Source: Gemmatimonadota bacterium (GTDB taxonomy: Bacteria; Latescibacterota; UBA2968). Taken from it: 33,396 bases of DNA. The stretch covers positions 1-33,396 of the forward strand of contig JAPPAB010000082.1 of assembly GCA_026705765.1 (NCBI GenBank). Reading direction: 5' to 3'. Position numbers and translations under genes: made by a program. Under the pieces are notes generated by a model that did not search any database, was not told the origin of the DNA, and worked only from the letters and a program-made list of their open reading frames with translations. Of this stretch, positions 8,121 through 16,570 are shown piece by piece. The number at the start of each line of letters is the position of its first letter. The stretch's first letter is position 1.

Positions 8121-9143
8121 ATGGGAGAGAGCGATACGCGCTGTTTTGTGGGTTTGGACGTCGGTGGGACGAGTGTGAAGTCCATTCTCGTCGATACTTC
8201 AGGCAATTTATTGGGCGATATGGTGGAGGTGCCCAGTCGCGTCAAAGAAGGGTATGAGGCGACGTTTGCACAGCTTGAGGAAGCGCTGTTGTTATTGACG
8301 GATCGCGCTGGAAGGCGTCAATCGGATATCGCGGGTATTGGTCTGGATGTGCCTGCGCCGAGTAGCAATGGCGTGATTCGGGTGCAGGCCAATCTGGGGG
8401 CGGATTGGGTGGGGACGAATATTCGCGACGAGTTTTCTGCGCGTGCGGGTGTGCCCGTGTATATGACGAATGATGGCAATGCCGCGGCGGCGGGTGAATA
8501 CGCTGCGCGTCCGGATTGCGACACGGGTCTTTTGCTTGTCGCACCGGGAACGGGTTTGGGCGGTGGATTGGTTTTACCCGGTGGGCAGATTTACGAGGGG
8601 GCAAATGGTCTCGCGCTGGAAGTAGGGCATGCTTCGGTTCCGTTTCGGGAGGTGGATGGAGCGTTGCCAGCTTGTTCGTGTGGTTTGACGGGATGTACGG
8701 AGGCCTGGGTGTCGCTTATGGCATTGCGACGCAGGCTTGAGATTGAATTGGCGAGGGATAAATGGAAGGATCACGCACTGAATGCTTCTGATGCGTCAAT
8801 TGAGGAAAAAGCGTATCAACTCCGCGATTACGCGGAAAATGACGATCCGCTCGCGGTGTCGCTTTTTAAGGAGCAGGCATTTATTCTGGGTTATGCGATA
8901 GCCAATTGGGTGCGGTTATTCGACCCCGGGCTTGTGGTGATCGGCGGAGGGCTTTCAGAAGCGTCTTTTCGCGATCGGTATATGACGTGGGTGATTGAGG
9001 GATTTGAGGATGGGTCGTGGCCGATCTACCTCGAAAATCCCTTTGATGCTCAGGCTGTTTCAACGCAGTTTGAATGGGCACGCGGTGGCGATTCTGCCGC
9101 TGCACTGGGTATGGCTTTTGTCGCGAGTGAGGTGTTTGGATAG
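8121..9143 (+). CDS. ROK-family sugar kinase
   Basis: This 340-residue protein is a ROK kinase, the ATP-dependent family covering glucokinase, fructokinase and N-acetylhexosamine kinases. It has the N-terminal phosphate loop GLDVGGTSVKSILVD, the catalytic TNDGNAAAAGE block (Asp base), GTGLGGGLVLPGGQIY, and the ROK zinc signature EVGH followed by ACSCGLTGCTEAW. No helix-turn-helix precedes the kinase domain, so it is an enzyme rather than a NagC-type repressor. AGGA overlaps the upstream stop and the ATG follows 10 bp after the propeller gene, so translation is probably coupled. It ends the operon, with a terminator just beyond. The sugar substrate is unknown. Confidence 0.92.
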   Translation: MGESDTRCFVGLDVGGTSVKSILVDTSGNLLGDMVEVPSRVKEGYEATFAQLEEALLLLTDRAGRRQSDIAGIGLDVPAPSSNGVIRVQANLGADWVGTNIRDEFSARAGVPVYMTNDGNAAAAGEYAARPDCDTGLLLVAPGTGLGGGLVLPGGQIYEGANGLALEVGHASVPFREVDGALPACSCGLTGCTEAWVSLMALRRRLEIELARDKWKDHALNASDASIEEKAYQLRDYAENDDPLAVSLFKEQAFILGYAIANWVRLFDPGLVVIGGGLSEASFRDRYMTWVIEGFEDGSWPIYLENPFDAQAVSTQFEWARGGDSAAALGMAFVASEVFG

Positions 9144-9172
9144 GTGATATGTGACCTGTGGCTAAGACGGAG

Positions 9173-9210
9173 AGAGGCGAGGGCCAAACAGTCCCTCGCC
9201 TCTTGTTTTT
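9173..9210 (+). terminator. Rho-independent terminator of the GGT-propeller-kinase operon
   Basis: An 11-bp GC-rich inverted repeat (9173-9183 with 9193-9203, arms AGAGGCGAGGG/CCCTCGCCTCT) has a 9-nt loop and is followed by TGTTTTTT. It lies 30 bp after the kinase stop and just before the end of the convergent beta-barrel gene. Confidence 0.88.
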
Positions 9211-9213
9211 TCA

Positions 9214-9759
9214 TTAAAAGAAGAATTTGAGACCCGCATAGACCCGGTCCATGTCGGTGGTGCGGTTGTCGGTAAAGATAAAGTCGTGTTTGTAGTCGAG
9301 TCCGATACGCACCCTTTTGTGGAGGACAATGTCTATGCCTGCGCCAGGTGCCAGACCAAAGTTGCGGCTGCCTTCATTGGGCGCGTATAGTCCGGCGTTG
9401 AGCGAGACGTGATACACAAAAGGGTCAAAGGCGTAGGCAAAACGCGAGCCGAGGCTAAAGATGGACATGTCGCGGTCGGAAAGATAATTATAGCCCGCCT
9501 GGATGCCGAGCCACTGGTCCATTTCGACGCCGAGTTCAACCCCATAGAGAAATCCCGTGCGCGTTTTGTTGACGTCCGTCAGGTCAAAAAAGCCAGAGCC
9601 AAAGGCGGTGTTGAGATAGACGCGATGGCTCGAGCCGCCAAAAGGGTATCCCCCTTTGCCAAATTCGCTTTCTTCTGTCCCATCCGTGCGGCCAGTTTGC
9701 GCGCTGGCACTGCTCCCCAAAAGCAGAGCGATTGCGAGTGTGTATAACAGGTGTTTCAT
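9214..9759 (-). CDS. Outer-membrane beta-barrel protein
   Basis: The 181-residue precursor starts MKHLLYTLAIALLLGSSASAQ, a classic Sec signal peptide with cleavage after ASA. The mature part has alternating amphipathic strands rich in Gly, Tyr and Phe (VYLNTAFGSGFFDL, FLYGVELGVEMDQWLGIQAGYNYL, RIGLDYKHDFIF). It ends in DRVYAGLKFFF, the terminal-Phe signal read by the Bam machinery. This fits an 8-stranded OmpA/OmpW-like porin or structural barrel; no specific family is recognised. ATG at 9759 has AAAGGAGC upstream; longer in-frame versions to 9816 would bury the signal peptide. It lies downstream of lpoB on the same strand with a gap of about 130 bp and may have its own promoter. Confidence 0.83.
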   Translation of the reverse strand: MKHLLYTLAIALLLGSSASAQTGRTDGTEESEFGKGGYPFGGSSHRVYLNTAFGSGFFDLTDVNKTRTGFLYGVELGVEMDQWLGIQAGYNYLSDRDMSIFSLGSRFAYAFDPFVYHVSLNAGLYAPNEGSRNFGLAPGAGIDIVLHKRVRIGLDYKHDFIFTDNRTTDMDRVYAGLKFFF

Positions 9760-9888
9760 GGTTTTGCTCCTTTCTGGATCAGGATTAAAGGATGGAAGGA
9801 TGTGCAGGATGCCCAACCGTCCGCCCCTTAATTTTTAATGCTCGATTCCTCGTAATCCCAACCTAATAATCTCAGGTCTGCAGCGCAA

Positions 9889-10476
9889 TTACAATCCTAT
9901 GCTGCGCTTTTTGTAGGCTTTGCGGATTTCTTTTTCGTCGGTCCATATAATTTCTGATGAGACCAGGTCCGTCAGTTGGAAGGTGGCTTTGTAGTAGATG
10001 AGTTTATCTTTGCCCACTTCCTGCACGTTCGCGCTGAGTGTACCCGTGAGGATCAGGTCCGATCCGGTCTGTTTGCCCGGTGCTTTGGCCTGGGCGGGAT
10101 CGACGTAGCCCGATTGTTGGTATTCGTATTCTGTGGCGATGTCTTTGCGGTTGGTGACATCGACAAAGCGCACTTTGCCGCTCTGGATCAATGCGGTTTT
10201 GATTTTGTCGGAGAGGGCCACCATGTCGATGTGTTCGGTGGTGCGATTGCGCATTTTGCCGAGCATGATGGCGGGTTCAGGTCTGTTCAATGGCGCTTCG
10301 AGGATTGAGTTGACGACTTTTTTTGCGATGAGTTGCATGTCGTTTTCGTTAAAGCGGTCGTCGAGCAGGGCAATGGTTTTGGGATCTTCATAGGTCCCTT
10401 TTGTAAAGGCTCTGGGGCCAGCGCATCCGGTTGTGGTACCGATCAGGGCGATTGCTGTCCAGGTGATGAATTTCAT
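9889..10476 (-). CDS. lpoB: LpoB-family penicillin-binding-protein activator lipoprotein
   Basis: LpoB is an outer-membrane lipoprotein that reaches through the periplasm to activate the peptidoglycan synthase PBP1b. The 195-residue product begins MKFITWTAIALIGTTTGC, a lipoprotein signal peptide ending at the lipobox cysteine (Cys18). The core has the LpoB pattern: a DDRFNENDMQLIAKKVVNSIL helix region, MLGKMRNRTTEHIDMVALSDKIKTAL, SGKVRFVD, then EYQQSGYVDPAQA and GSDLILTGTLSA. The ATG follows AAGGAGC. It is the third gene of the operon starting at 12704, which fits the common association of LpoB-like proteins with a COG3014-type TPR lipoprotein. The direct partner in this species need not be PBP1b itself. 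Confidence 0.88.
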   Translation of the reverse strand: MKFITWTAIALIGTTTGCAGPRAFTKGTYEDPKTIALLDDRFNENDMQLIAKKVVNSILEAPLNRPEPAIMLGKMRNRTTEHIDMVALSDKIKTALIQSGKVRFVDVTNRKDIATEYEYQQSGYVDPAQAKAPGKQTGSDLILTGTLSANVQEVGKDKLIYYKATFQLTDLVSSEIIWTDEKEIRKAYKKRSIGL

Positions 10477-10511
10477 GGCTTAGCTCCTTGTTGAGAGGTG
10501 AAAGGCGTGTT

Positions 10512-11327
10512 TTATCGCCACTCGCATTCCATGCGCGTGTCAATCATGTGCCATTTATCTGGCAATACCACATCCTGTTTGTAGCGAATGTAGGCGCGGC
10601 AGTCTTGAATGGGTGAACTGACGGGGTAGTCCATTTCATAGGTTTGAACCCGCGGGAGGTCTATCGCTGGTATCTCGTCAATTTGATGGATTCCCGGGCG
10701 TGAAGACGTGAAAATCCGTACGGTTTTGCTGCCGTGTGTTTTGAGTGGGATTGTTCCCGAGAAGGTGACGCGCCGAATTTTTCGCGGGAGCAAAGGGTCT
10801 GTGGCATCGATCAGGGTGTCTCTTTTCCACTGTCCGGCGAGCACGGTGTTTAAGTCTGCGGTGAAGACGCGCTGGATCTCGCCGTCGGGTATGATGACGT
10901 AGAGAAAGCGATGACGTGCTGTTTGAGAAATGCCGTCAAATGTCAGGTAAATGGTGAGGTTGAGCGATTGGTTGGGCGCGAGCGCGTGTTTGGAGATGGC
11001 CTGTATGACGACGGGCGCAAGACCTGCTTGTTTGAGTGCGATCAGCCCTTCGGCAGATGCATCGCCCGCATATCGCCGCTCGGAAATCATCTGTGCGATT
11101 TGGTCGGGTTTAAAGTCGCTTTGTACCAATTGCAACAGGTCCTCACGGGTGAAGGGGAGTTGATCGGTCCGTTCATAAACTGCGGGTAATTCTCCGCCGT
11201 CCCATTCGACGAGGTTGACGACAATGCCCCGCGTGGGCGGCAGGTCTGATTTCGCCGCGTTTGCCGTTGGTATGATCAACAGGCTGAGAACGATGAACGA
11301 CAAAAGACTTCGATGTGATAGTTTCAT
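10512..11327 (-). CDS. Exported protein of unknown function, LpoB/COG3014-associated
   Basis: I do not recognise a family. The 271-residue product has a Sec signal peptide (MKLSHRSLLSFIVLSLLIIPTANA, cleaved after ANA). It then has a helical region (about residues 55-110: REDLLQLVQSDFKPDQIAQM, GLIALKQAGLAPVVIQAI) that reads like the small helical repeats of periplasmic Sec-exported scaffolds. A beta-rich C-terminal half (NLTIYLTFDGISQTARHR, RRVTFSGTIPLKTHG) follows. It carries no lipobox cysteine. ATG has an excellent AAGGAGG site, 18 bp after the COG3014-type gene and 35 bp before lpoB. The tight operon suggests it works with the lipoproteins in cell-wall or outer-membrane assembly. Confidence 0.72.
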   Translation of the reverse strand: MKLSHRSLLSFIVLSLLIIPTANAAKSDLPPTRGIVVNLVEWDGGELPAVYERTDQLPFTREDLLQLVQSDFKPDQIAQMISERRYAGDASAEGLIALKQAGLAPVVIQAISKHALAPNQSLNLTIYLTFDGISQTARHRFLYVIIPDGEIQRVFTADLNTVLAGQWKRDTLIDATDPLLPRKIRRVTFSGTIPLKTHGSKTVRIFTSSRPGIHQIDEIPAIDLPRVQTYEMDYPVSSPIQDCRAYIRYKQDVVLPDKWHMIDTRMECEWR

Positions 11328-11345
11328 TGTGTTCCTCCTTGTGAA

Positions 11346-12704
11346 TTATTGATAAACCCTGTGGTTCAAGAACGTGCGTTGGCCGGGTTTGATTTTGATG
11401 TTGGTAAATGTTTCGGTTTCGATAATGCGTCCGTTGCCATCGAGTGCTTCGAGTGTGATGGTGTGAATGCCGGGTGGTAGATTGAGGCGGCCAATTTGAA
11501 TATTGTGGGGCAAGGAGACCCAACTGCGGGTGTCGGCGATTTCGGTTGAGATGTTGAACAGGTTGACGAAGAAACCGAGGACTTCATTTTCGTCTTTGGC
11601 CTCTCGGTGGGCTATGTATTTCACAAGCCCGCGTGCAATTGTTCTGATCATAATCCTCGGGTAGTGATCCTGGAGCGATGTTTTTGCAATTGCAGCGTAA
11701 TTCTGGGCGATCTGCGTTTGAATGGTGCGGTTTCCTGCGCGGATGAGAATGCGCTTTGTGCGCGGGGCAACAGTTTCGTATTTGGGAAGGACGACGCGCA
11801 ACCAGTATTCGACATCGCGAATGGGATATACGCGGTGACGGCGGTGTGAGATTTGGGTGGCGACGGAAGATACTTTGTCGCCTTTGCTGCGTTTGATGTC
11901 TTCTTCGTAAATGGGGAGATCTATTTCTTCTTGTATTTTGCGGGGGATAAAGCCGATTTCAGAAAAGATCACGAGTTCGCCATTGCCCACAGGCGGGACA
12001 AAGGGCGGGATGTTGAGCGAGGCAAAGCGCAGGTCGGCTTCCTCACCGTTGAGAATGTCATCTACATGCTTGAGGTCTTCCACGACGGTTTGAGGTGGGG
12101 CGGTGTGGAATTTTTTTTCGTAGTATGAATAGGCATCTCGTGCGTGCTGATAGGAGACGCGGGCGTCGTTGAATTCGCCAGTGGCTTCGTAGAACAGGCC
12201 GGTGATGTAGTGAATGAAGGCATCATTTTTGTAACTCGTCTGTCCATTGTGAATGGCGTATTGGTCGAGTTTCAAATTGGCTTTGCGACATTCGACAAGG
12301 GCATCTTCCGGGAGGCCCAGATACCAGTAGTTCAGCGCGCGATAGTAGTGGACGGCAACCATTTCAAAGCTGTCGCCGCGGTAGTTGCGTATGGCGTCGT
12401 TGGTCAAAAATGCGGCGGCTTCCCGGGAAACCGAGCGGGTGTAGAGTCGGTCAGATAGCCGCTCGGCTTCGGCAAAATAGCGGTTGGATGTTTCATAGTG
12501 GCCCTGATAGTGAGTCAAGAGGCCGTTTTCGAGGAGATAGAGCAATTGGTTGCCTCTTTTTCTCGACTTTTTGATTTTTGCACGGGCGTCTTCGTAGTTG
12601 CGCGCGCGCAGGCTCGTGCGAAAGTCGCCCGAAAAATGAGAATAGGTGGCGCAGCCGTGTAGCGAGACTGCTATCAGAAGCACTGTGTAGTAAGTTGTTT
12701 TCAC
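11346..12704 (-). CDS. COG3014-type TPR lipoprotein associated with LpoB
   Basis: With the GTG start at 12704 the product (452 residues) begins MKTTYYTVLLIAVSLHGC, a lipoprotein signal with lipobox LHGC. Residues about 30-230 are TPR-like helical pairs (RNYEDARAKIKKSRKRG, YHYRALNYWYLGLPEDALVECRKA-type, AFIHYITGLFYEATGEFNDA). The C-terminal half is beta-rich with ELVIFSEIGFIPRK and WVSLPHNIQIGRLNLPPG, typical of the COG3014 family encoded beside lpoB. GTG at 12704 has GGAG 9 nt upstream. The longer in-frame TTG at 12764 is rejected because a sigma-54 promoter (12748-12763) lies inside that extension. It probably helps deliver or sense cell-wall synthesis activity, but no biochemical role is established here. 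Confidence 0.82.
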   Translation of the reverse strand: MKTTYYTVLLIAVSLHGCATYSHFSGDFRTSLRARNYEDARAKIKKSRKRGNQLLYLLENGLLTHYQGHYETSNRYFAEAERLSDRLYTRSVSREAAAFLTNDAIRNYRGDSFEMVAVHYYRALNYWYLGLPEDALVECRKANLKLDQYAIHNGQTSYKNDAFIHYITGLFYEATGEFNDARVSYQHARDAYSYYEKKFHTAPPQTVVEDLKHVDDILNGEEADLRFASLNIPPFVPPVGNGELVIFSEIGFIPRKIQEEIDLPIYEEDIKRSKGDKVSSVATQISHRRHRVYPIRDVEYWLRVVLPKYETVAPRTKRILIRAGNRTIQTQIAQNYAAIAKTSLQDHYPRIMIRTIARGLVKYIAHREAKDENEVLGFFVNLFNISTEIADTRSWVSLPHNIQIGRLNLPPGIHTITLEALDGNGRIIETETFTNIKIKPGQRTFLNHRVYQ

Positions 12705-12747
12705 CGCACTTTTCTCCGTTGAGGTTTTTTCGTGCGGTAAAGTGTTA

Positions 12748-12763
12748 TGCAAATAGCGTGCCA
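12748..12763 (-). promoter_or_regulatory. Sigma-54 (RpoN) -24/-12 promoter for the COG3014-lpoB operon
   Basis: On the minus strand the sequence TGGCACGCTATTTGCA matches the RpoN consensus TGGCACGNNNNTTGCW at every specified base. GG lies at -24 (12761-12762) and GC at -12 (12749-12750). The predicted start near 12737 gives a leader of about 33 nt containing GGAG, then the GTG at 12704. Sigma-54 promoters need an AAA+ activator. A GGATATG direct repeat (12801-12807 and 12826-12832) upstream is a possible, untested activator site. Confidence 0.72.
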
Positions 12764-12877
12764 ATTGGCTTGAGTATTTTTAAGTTATTGAATTACAATA
12801 GGATATGGTCAGGAGGGAAAAGGCGGGATATGTGACGCTATGGCACAGGTGTGAATTTTTACAACAGTTTGAAAATT

Positions 12878-14974
12878 TTACAAAGCCAAAATTTTCAGTT
12901 GCTTAACCGTTGTTTCCACAGGATGGAGATTTTCTATTTGAACTGAAACGCGCTGGTTTTTTTTGAGCGAAAAAAAGGCGTCCATTTGAGCGAGGTTCTT
13001 TGTCAAGATGAATATTTGCTGTGTTAAGAGCGCCTGGTCCGCAAAGATTGAGACCCGGATGCTCGCATGTTTGCGGGATGCGTTCAGGCGTTTTACGGTG
13101 ACTTTTGTTTCGTATTCTCCAAAAACAAAGCTTTGGGAGCGTTCTGGTATCGCAGGCTTATTTGCTTGAAATGTGAACAGGTATTTCCCGCGTTTCAGGT
13201 CGTAAGACGGGGTTGTTATTACGCCATCGCGGAGTGTTGCGGTGTTGCGAATGTTTATTTGCACGCCTGTGGGAGATAGTTTGCAGGTATCAAATGCAAT
13301 AGTGCCGGGGTGCAACGGTTCGTGCGGTATTTGATTTGTGATGATCAGCGAGGGACTCGTAGAAAATACATCGAGCATGGTTGCGGCATTTTGTTTGATG
13401 TAATCTTTGCCAATATTTTGTCCGATGTAATTGTTGTCGATGTATTGCACAATATGCTCGCTGTGGATTTTGTCGATGATTTCTTGTTTGGTCTGTATTT
13501 CTTCCTGGTAATAGGTATAAATCTGAGATATTTCGGCTGGCAAGACATAGTGTGTGTGGTCTCGATTTTGTTCCGCGCTCATTATTTCTATGGGTTGTAT
13601 TGAATAGTTGCATTTTAATCTGTCGAGGTCTTGTTCATGAATTCGCAGTTCTCTGGCAAAGACGACTTTTTGCACATCTTCCATCGCGTTGAGCGTATCT
13701 ATGACCGCGCTTCTGGTATCTCTGGTGTTGTGTAATACTATGCCCGTTTGATAAGCGTCATAAGCTCGTGGCAGTAAAACGAGCGCGGCTGCGAGGCATA
13801 CAATCGGAATTGGCTTTTTGAGCTTTGGATAAAAGCGCGTCAATGCTGAATGAAGATTGTAAAACGCAATACCTGCAAAGATGGCGATAAATGGGTACAC
13901 CTGTATAAAATTTCTGTGAAAGCTGACGGTCATGCCGGTCATAAATAAAAGATAGCTCACAGGGAATAATAAGATCAGGAGCAATGCGGGGCGAGAAATT
14001 ATTCCTGCCAGACCGATTGCGAACAGGATGGTGCCCGTTAGTCCAATGTTGTAGTAAAATTCTCGTATCTGAAATGCAAAATAATCCCATCCAGGGCTGA
14101 TTGTTGCGCCGGGATGTCCCGTGGTTTTGTAGTAATTAATCTGGTGTAAGACATCCTTAATAAAATTTGGGAAGTCGAGAATTGCGTAGGGCATAATGAA
14201 AAGAAAAGTCACTGCTGGCAGGCATGGGATCGCGAGCCAATAAAATTTTTGGCGCGGGATTTCATCCCGATAAGACATCCAAATGAGCGATGCGATGGGG
14301 AGCAGTATTACCAGGCCCGAATTGTATTTTATCGCTGTGGCAAACCCGACGCCTATTAAACTCAATATGAAATAGATGGGTTTTTTGTGGTGGATAAACA
14401 AAATGGAGAATAGGGCGACAAGCGAGACAAACAGGGCGACTGGCGCGTCCATTGTTACAAAGCCCGAATGAACTATGTGGATCGGGAGAACGGATAAAAA
14501 AAGGGCCGATATGATGCCCGTCCATCTGTTGCATGTCGTCCTGCTGATTAAATAGGTGATAAATACTGTTGCGGTGCCCATTGTGGCGGTTAAAAAACGG
14601 TTCCAAAAATAAAAGTTCGGATGAGATATCGTCCAGTGCCAGCCAGTGTCGGCTGCAATGCGTATATTTGTTGCCAAATCGCCTGTGAGTGATAGATAAA
14701 TACGGTACAACTGATCAACTAACAGATTAAAATAAATCATCAGAGAACCGTACTTAAAAAAATGGGGGTTGTAATCCCCCGTTTTTATCATCTGAAGCGC
14801 GTTGCTGGCCGTGAGTGGTTCATCCCAGAAATACAAATAGGGCAAACCGATGTTTAATTGGAAATATCGAAGGATAAATGCAAAGAAGATGACCAGGATG
14901 ATGATAGATGTGAAATAGTGCTTTACTATCGCATGTTTAAAATTGGCTTTAATAGGCGCGATAAAATCACTCAT
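12878..14974 (-). CDS. GT39/ArnT-like integral-membrane glycosyltransferase
   Basis: This 698-residue protein has about ten hydrophobic segments over residues 20-415 and a soluble C-terminal region of roughly 280 residues. After the first membrane segment comes YFWDEPLTASNA, the acidic first-loop motif (Asp-Glu) of GT-C fold enzymes that use polyprenyl-phosphate sugars. Later GFVTMDAPVALFVSLVALF and GVGFATAIKYNSGLV match the dolichyl-phosphate-mannose mannosyltransferase/ArnT superfamily. It would add a sugar from a lipid carrier on the periplasmic side. Its start overlaps the end of the WecA-like fusion gene by 8 bp, so it is translationally coupled and is the last gene of the polysaccharide operon. 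The acceptor is unknown. Confidence 0.85.
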   Translation of the reverse strand: MSDFIAPIKANFKHAIVKHYFTSIIILVIFFAFILRYFQLNIGLPYLYFWDEPLTASNALQMIKTGDYNPHFFKYGSLMIYFNLLVDQLYRIYLSLTGDLATNIRIAADTGWHWTISHPNFYFWNRFLTATMGTATVFITYLISRTTCNRWTGIISALFLSVLPIHIVHSGFVTMDAPVALFVSLVALFSILFIHHKKPIYFILSLIGVGFATAIKYNSGLVILLPIASLIWMSYRDEIPRQKFYWLAIPCLPAVTFLFIMPYAILDFPNFIKDVLHQINYYKTTGHPGATISPGWDYFAFQIREFYYNIGLTGTILFAIGLAGIISRPALLLILLFPVSYLLFMTGMTVSFHRNFIQVYPFIAIFAGIAFYNLHSALTRFYPKLKKPIPIVCLAAALVLLPRAYDAYQTGIVLHNTRDTRSAVIDTLNAMEDVQKVVFARELRIHEQDLDRLKCNYSIQPIEIMSAEQNRDHTHYVLPAEISQIYTYYQEEIQTKQEIIDKIHSEHIVQYIDNNYIGQNIGKDYIKQNAATMLDVFSTSPSLIITNQIPHEPLHPGTIAFDTCKLSPTGVQINIRNTATLRDGVITTPSYDLKRGKYLFTFQANKPAIPERSQSFVFGEYETKVTVKRLNASRKHASIRVSIFADQALLTQQIFILTKNLAQMDAFFSLKKNQRVSVQIENLHPVETTVKQLKILAL

Positions 14975-16562
14975 GGGATAAGTCCTTTTGTGCGATGAGT
15001 AAAAAATTCCACGCCTCGCTTTCCACGCGGTGCAGGCGATCTAAAAATAGTGCGCCGAGTTGGATGACAAAAAATCCAATGCGCGCAAAGGGGATTAGAG
15101 GACCGCGTTCAAAACGCGCCAAATAATAACAGAATCGCGTCCCGGCTGTGACCCAAAATCCCGCGAGCGCACGCGTTGTGTGGACAGTTAGTCCCGATTT
15201 TTTGGCGAGATGGCGCAAGCCATAAGGCGTAAAGCGGAAATAGTCGTGGGGGACTTCGTGCAAGCCCCAAATATGGGGTGCGGTGAGAATTAAATAGCCA
15301 CCCGGTCGCAATACACGCGCCATTTCGTCAATTGCCAATTGGGGCTGCGGCACGTGCTCTAAGACTTGATTGCACAACACGGTATCGCAGGTTTGGTCGC
15401 GGATGGGGAGGGCCTGCACATCGCCCCACACGTCGGTGCGTTCATACCGCTCTCGCCCTTTTTCCAGGCCGATGTATTGTTGTACGCGCGTCTCAAAAAT
15501 GTTGGCATAGGGTTTATTGCCACACCCCACATCCAGCAATTTCCCACTTACTATCTCCTTTACTTCGTCCATTGTCTGGCGCATTTTGCGGTGAATCAAC
15601 CAGTTTTTGCCAAATAGGCCAACCGGGCGTCCATCACATCCATCGCCTTCCATATCCACGTGCGACAATCCCCGCCCCGCACCGATTGCGAGACACGCAA
15701 CACCAACCAAACTGATCCAGTGTCCCAGGGTGAACGCGAGTGCCAGACCACCCAAAACAATGCCTGTCAGCCACATCAGAGCGACTGCTGCACGCACTGG
15801 TAGCCCCCATTGTATCAATCGCTGTGCAACGTGATCCCGGCTGGGTCGGACAATAGAGCGGCCTTTGGCAAATCGGATTGCACTGATAAATACGGCTTCA
15901 AAGATGGGGAGGCCCAGGGCGATCAAAGGTCCGATGACGCCCGTGAGGCCGCCAGTTTGATTTGCGACAGAAACAGCCATACTACTGAGCAAGAAGCCAA
16001 TTAACAGGCTTCCGGTGTCGCCCATCAGGATGCGGGCGGGATGAAAATTGTGTAGCAAATACCCCGTGAGTGCGCCCGCTGTTACGAGTGCCCAATCGCC
16101 TGCGTTTATCACCCACAAACCCAGCGAAGCAATGGTTCCACTACCTGAGGAAAGACCGTCTTCCATGTCCAGAACATTGAATGCATGGCACATCCAGACC
16201 ATCCACAACGCAGTTAGTGTGGCGTCTATCCAGTAAATATTTGTGAGATGGAAACGCGGGCCAAGCCAGGCGGCAATGCCTGCAACTACGAGGGTTAGCG
16301 CAAATTTGTGCAGTGGCGCAAAGGGTTTCCAATCGTCTAAAATACCGATGAATGCCATTCCCACAGCACCGATGACGAGGCCCAAAGGGAGCGATTGAGG
16401 CAAAAACCAGAAGCCACAAAAAAGAGCGGCCAGCAAAGCTGTACCGCCCAGTGTTGAAACAGGCGCATTGGGTGTATTTAAACGGCGTGCCATGAGACGC
16501 GTAGCCGCCGTGAACAAAGCCGATAGAATTGCGGTAATGCCGAATAAAATAACGGGCGTCAA
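14967..16562 (-). CDS. WecA/MraY-like polyprenyl-phosphate glycosyl-1-phosphotransferase fused to a SAM methyltransferase
   Basis: The N-terminal 300 or so residues are a multi-membrane-span GT4-type phosphotransferase. Motifs are FIGILDDWK, AFNVLDMEDGLSSG (Mg/carrier site; usual form NLIDGLDG), RILMGDTGSLLIGF and SRDHVAQRL (C-terminal loop histidine). Such enzymes start glycan assembly by placing a sugar-1-phosphate on undecaprenyl phosphate. From about residue 320 the chain continues without a stop into a class I methyltransferase: LLDVGCGNKPY (SAM loop, near 341), CNQVLEHV and LRPGGYLILTAPH. I chose TTG at 16562 (AAGG 6 nt upstream, clear of the preceding stop). A GTG at 16586 or the far ORF end at 16664 would overlap the aminotransferase gene. 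The fusion probably couples initiation with modification of the glycan. Confidence 0.8.
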   Translation of the reverse strand: MTPVILFGITAILSALFTAATRLMARRLNTPNAPVSTLGGTALLAALFCGFWFLPQSLPLGLVIGAVGMAFIGILDDWKPFAPLHKFALTLVVAGIAAWLGPRFHLTNIYWIDATLTALWMVWMCHAFNVLDMEDGLSSGSGTIASLGLWVINAGDWALVTAGALTGYLLHNFHPARILMGDTGSLLIGFLLSSMAVSVANQTGGLTGVIGPLIALGLPIFEAVFISAIRFAKGRSIVRPSRDHVAQRLIQWGLPVRAAVALMWLTGIVLGGLALAFTLGHWISLVGVACLAIGAGRGLSHVDMEGDGCDGRPVGLFGKNWLIHRKMRQTMDEVKEIVSGKLLDVGCGNKPYANIFETRVQQYIGLEKGRERYERTDVWGDVQALPIRDQTCDTVLCNQVLEHVPQPQLAIDEMARVLRPGGYLILTAPHIWGLHEVPHDYFRFTPYGLRHLAKKSGLTVHTTRALAGFWVTAGTRFCYYLARFERGPLIPFARIGFFVIQLGALFLDRLHRVESEAWNFLLIAQKDLSHE

Positions 16563-16570
16563 AACGTACC

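Noticed and set aside
7373-8245. Minus-strand frame of 290 codons opposite the propeller and kinase genes
   Set aside because: It covers two plus-strand genes in a tight operon and has no motifs or start signals.
12705-12764. Longer N-terminus of the COG3014-type lipoprotein from a TTG at 12764
   Set aside because: It would push the lipoprotein signal into the interior and overlap a perfect sigma-54 promoter; GTG 12704 has a GGAG site.
12871-12896. 9-bp AT-rich inverted repeat at the end of the GT39 gene as a terminator
   Set aside because: The stem is all A/T except one pair, overlaps the stop codon and lacks a clear T tail, so it is unlikely to terminate.
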